From: Erythrobacter sp.
GTDB taxonomy: Bacteria; Pseudomonadota; Alphaproteobacteria; Sphingomonadales; Sphingomonadaceae
DNA: 64,000 bases
NCBI GenBank assembly: GCA_019739335.1
Contig: CP073261.1
Span: forward strand, 248,001 to 312,000
Direction of reading: 5' to 3'
Position numbers and translations under genes: made by a program. Shown here in pieces: positions 63,468-64,000 of the stretch; position 1 is the first letter of the stretch; every line of letters begins with the position of its first letter. The notes beneath the pieces were generated by a model. It made no database searches, was not told where the DNA came from, and saw only the letters and a program-made list of their open reading frames with translations.

Positions 63468-64000
63468 TTATGAACTGAATTCGAGTATTCTCCTTTTTCG
63501 CGCCGCTTCCAACGCCACCAGCCTGCTGCTCGATGCTTCCGCGCGCCGCCACAGCGCATCCCGCTCCGCCAGCCCAAGCACCCCCGCCTGCGCTTCTAGC
63601 GCAGTCAGCCGCATCCGGTCGCTGGGGTGCGACCCGGCGAAGTGGTGCGCCAGATCGCGCGCCTCCTCGCCCCCCAGACCGACCGCCACCCGCAGGAACG
63701 TCTCGCTCCCGCCGGGGCTGATCACACCCGCAATTTCATTCTTCTCCACATCGAATCGGTACTGGTCGAGCCACCCTTGCGCCCCGCCAGCGTGCATCAC
63801 GTTGAGCGACACCGAGAGGCTTTCGGGCGGCAGCTGCGAATGCACGTCGAGATGCGCGCGGTAATGCATCAGCTTGCCCGGCGTCAGCGTCGAGCGTTCG
63901 ACAAACTGCAGCCCCGCCGCCTCGCCGATAGCGCCCGCCACCCGCTCGTAATCGTATTCCCAGTAGTCGCTGGCATAGCCCGGTCCGAAGTAACCCAAGG
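63468..64000 (-). CDS. Protein of unknown function (N-terminus outside window)
   Basis: 177 codons are visible to the right edge; the frame stays open and the TTG at 63998 is unlikely to be the true start. The fragment has alternating beta and polar segments (MHYRAHLDVHSQLPPESLSV, WLDQYRFDVEKNEIAGVISP, VAVGLGGEEARDLAHHFAGS) and a basic C-terminal helix (RAEASSSRLVALEAARKRR). HFAGSHPSDRMRLTALE loosely resembles the C-terminal part of M48 metallopeptidases, but no HExxH is visible, so I assign no function. Confidence 0.55.
   Translation of the reverse strand, partial: LGYFGPGYASDYWEYDYERVAGAIGEAAGLQFVERSTLTPGKLMHYRAHLDVHSQLPPESLSVSLNVMHAGGAQGWLDQYRFDVEKNEIAGVISPGGSETFLRVAVGLGGEEARDLAHHFAGSHPSDRMRLTALEAQAGVLGLAERDALWRRAEASSSRLVALEAARKRRILEFSS

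Noticed and set aside
63468-64000. M48 metallopeptidase
   Set aside because: Only a weak C-terminal resemblance and no HExxH in the visible part.
1-64000. CRISPR, prophage, IS element or toxin-antitoxin system
   Set aside because: No spaced direct repeats, integrase, transposase, phage structural gene or recognisable toxin-antitoxin pair was found on either strand.

Overview
The window is GC-rich, tightly packed alphaproteobacterial chromosome. Gene content and order suggest Sphingomonadales, most likely an Erythrobacteraceae-type genome. This placement is inference from recognisable neighbourhoods: mutY / DUF721 / two DsbA-like genes / smc, rsmE-gshA opposite ubiA, coxB-coxA-ctaB-small ORF-ctaG-coxC-DUF983-SURF1-thrC, and pyrE-pdxJ-acpS-lepB. 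I see no rRNA, tRNA, CRISPR array, prophage or insertion sequence. It is mostly core genome with a few accessory patches.

Layout. 1-9.4 kb: the end of ybeY and a CorC-like CBS protein, a LysR regulator, a secreted SnoaL-like protein, a cyclophilin, the Mg2+ channel MgtE, an OmpA-type protein, a cyclase-family hydrolase, DUF1489 and small conserved proteins. 9.4-14 kb: a translationally coupled minus-strand run (Tat-exported serine hydrolase, NudC, FrnE-type DsbA), a frameshifted small membrane-protein gene and a degenerate HD-GYP protein. 14-20.6 kb: mutY opposite DUF721, two DsbA-like proteins and smc. 20.6-27.4 kb: an orphan CxxC protein, a soxR/VOC divergon with a clear SoxR box, gshA and rsmE, ubiA, and a lower-GC KtrAB-type K+ uptake pair. 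27.4-36.7 kb: a membrane methyltransferase-like protein, bamB with its TPR partner, a glycosyltransferase with a hydrolase, selO and astD. 37-46.5 kb: rarD, pyrC, ygfZ, a tetR/hydrolase divergon, rpmA-rplU, and a folB-moaA-moaD-moaE pterin cluster. 46.5-57.8 kb: DUF1499, a Met-rich secreted protein, an rRNA-methyltransferase-like protein, thrC and the complete aa3-type cytochrome oxidase assembly cluster. 58-64 kb: pyrE-pdxJ-acpS-lepB-AI-2E-DUF3089-ruvX, then an incomplete minus-strand gene.

Genes that work together: the cox cluster (subunits I-III, heme O synthase, the Cu chaperone CtaG, SURF1); folB plus moaADE, which both handle GTP-derived pterins; bamB plus a YfgM-like partner; KtrA plus KtrB; and soxR plus its operator and VOC neighbour.

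The least ordinary signals are four palindromic intergenic elements, each ending within about 15 nt of a minus-strand stop codon, two of them copies of one family; a small membrane-protein gene broken by one extra base; an HD-GYP protein lacking the HD histidine; a terminator-like hairpin inside the rplU leader; and a Met/Gly-rich secreted protein. I found no convincing new multi-gene defence or mobile system.
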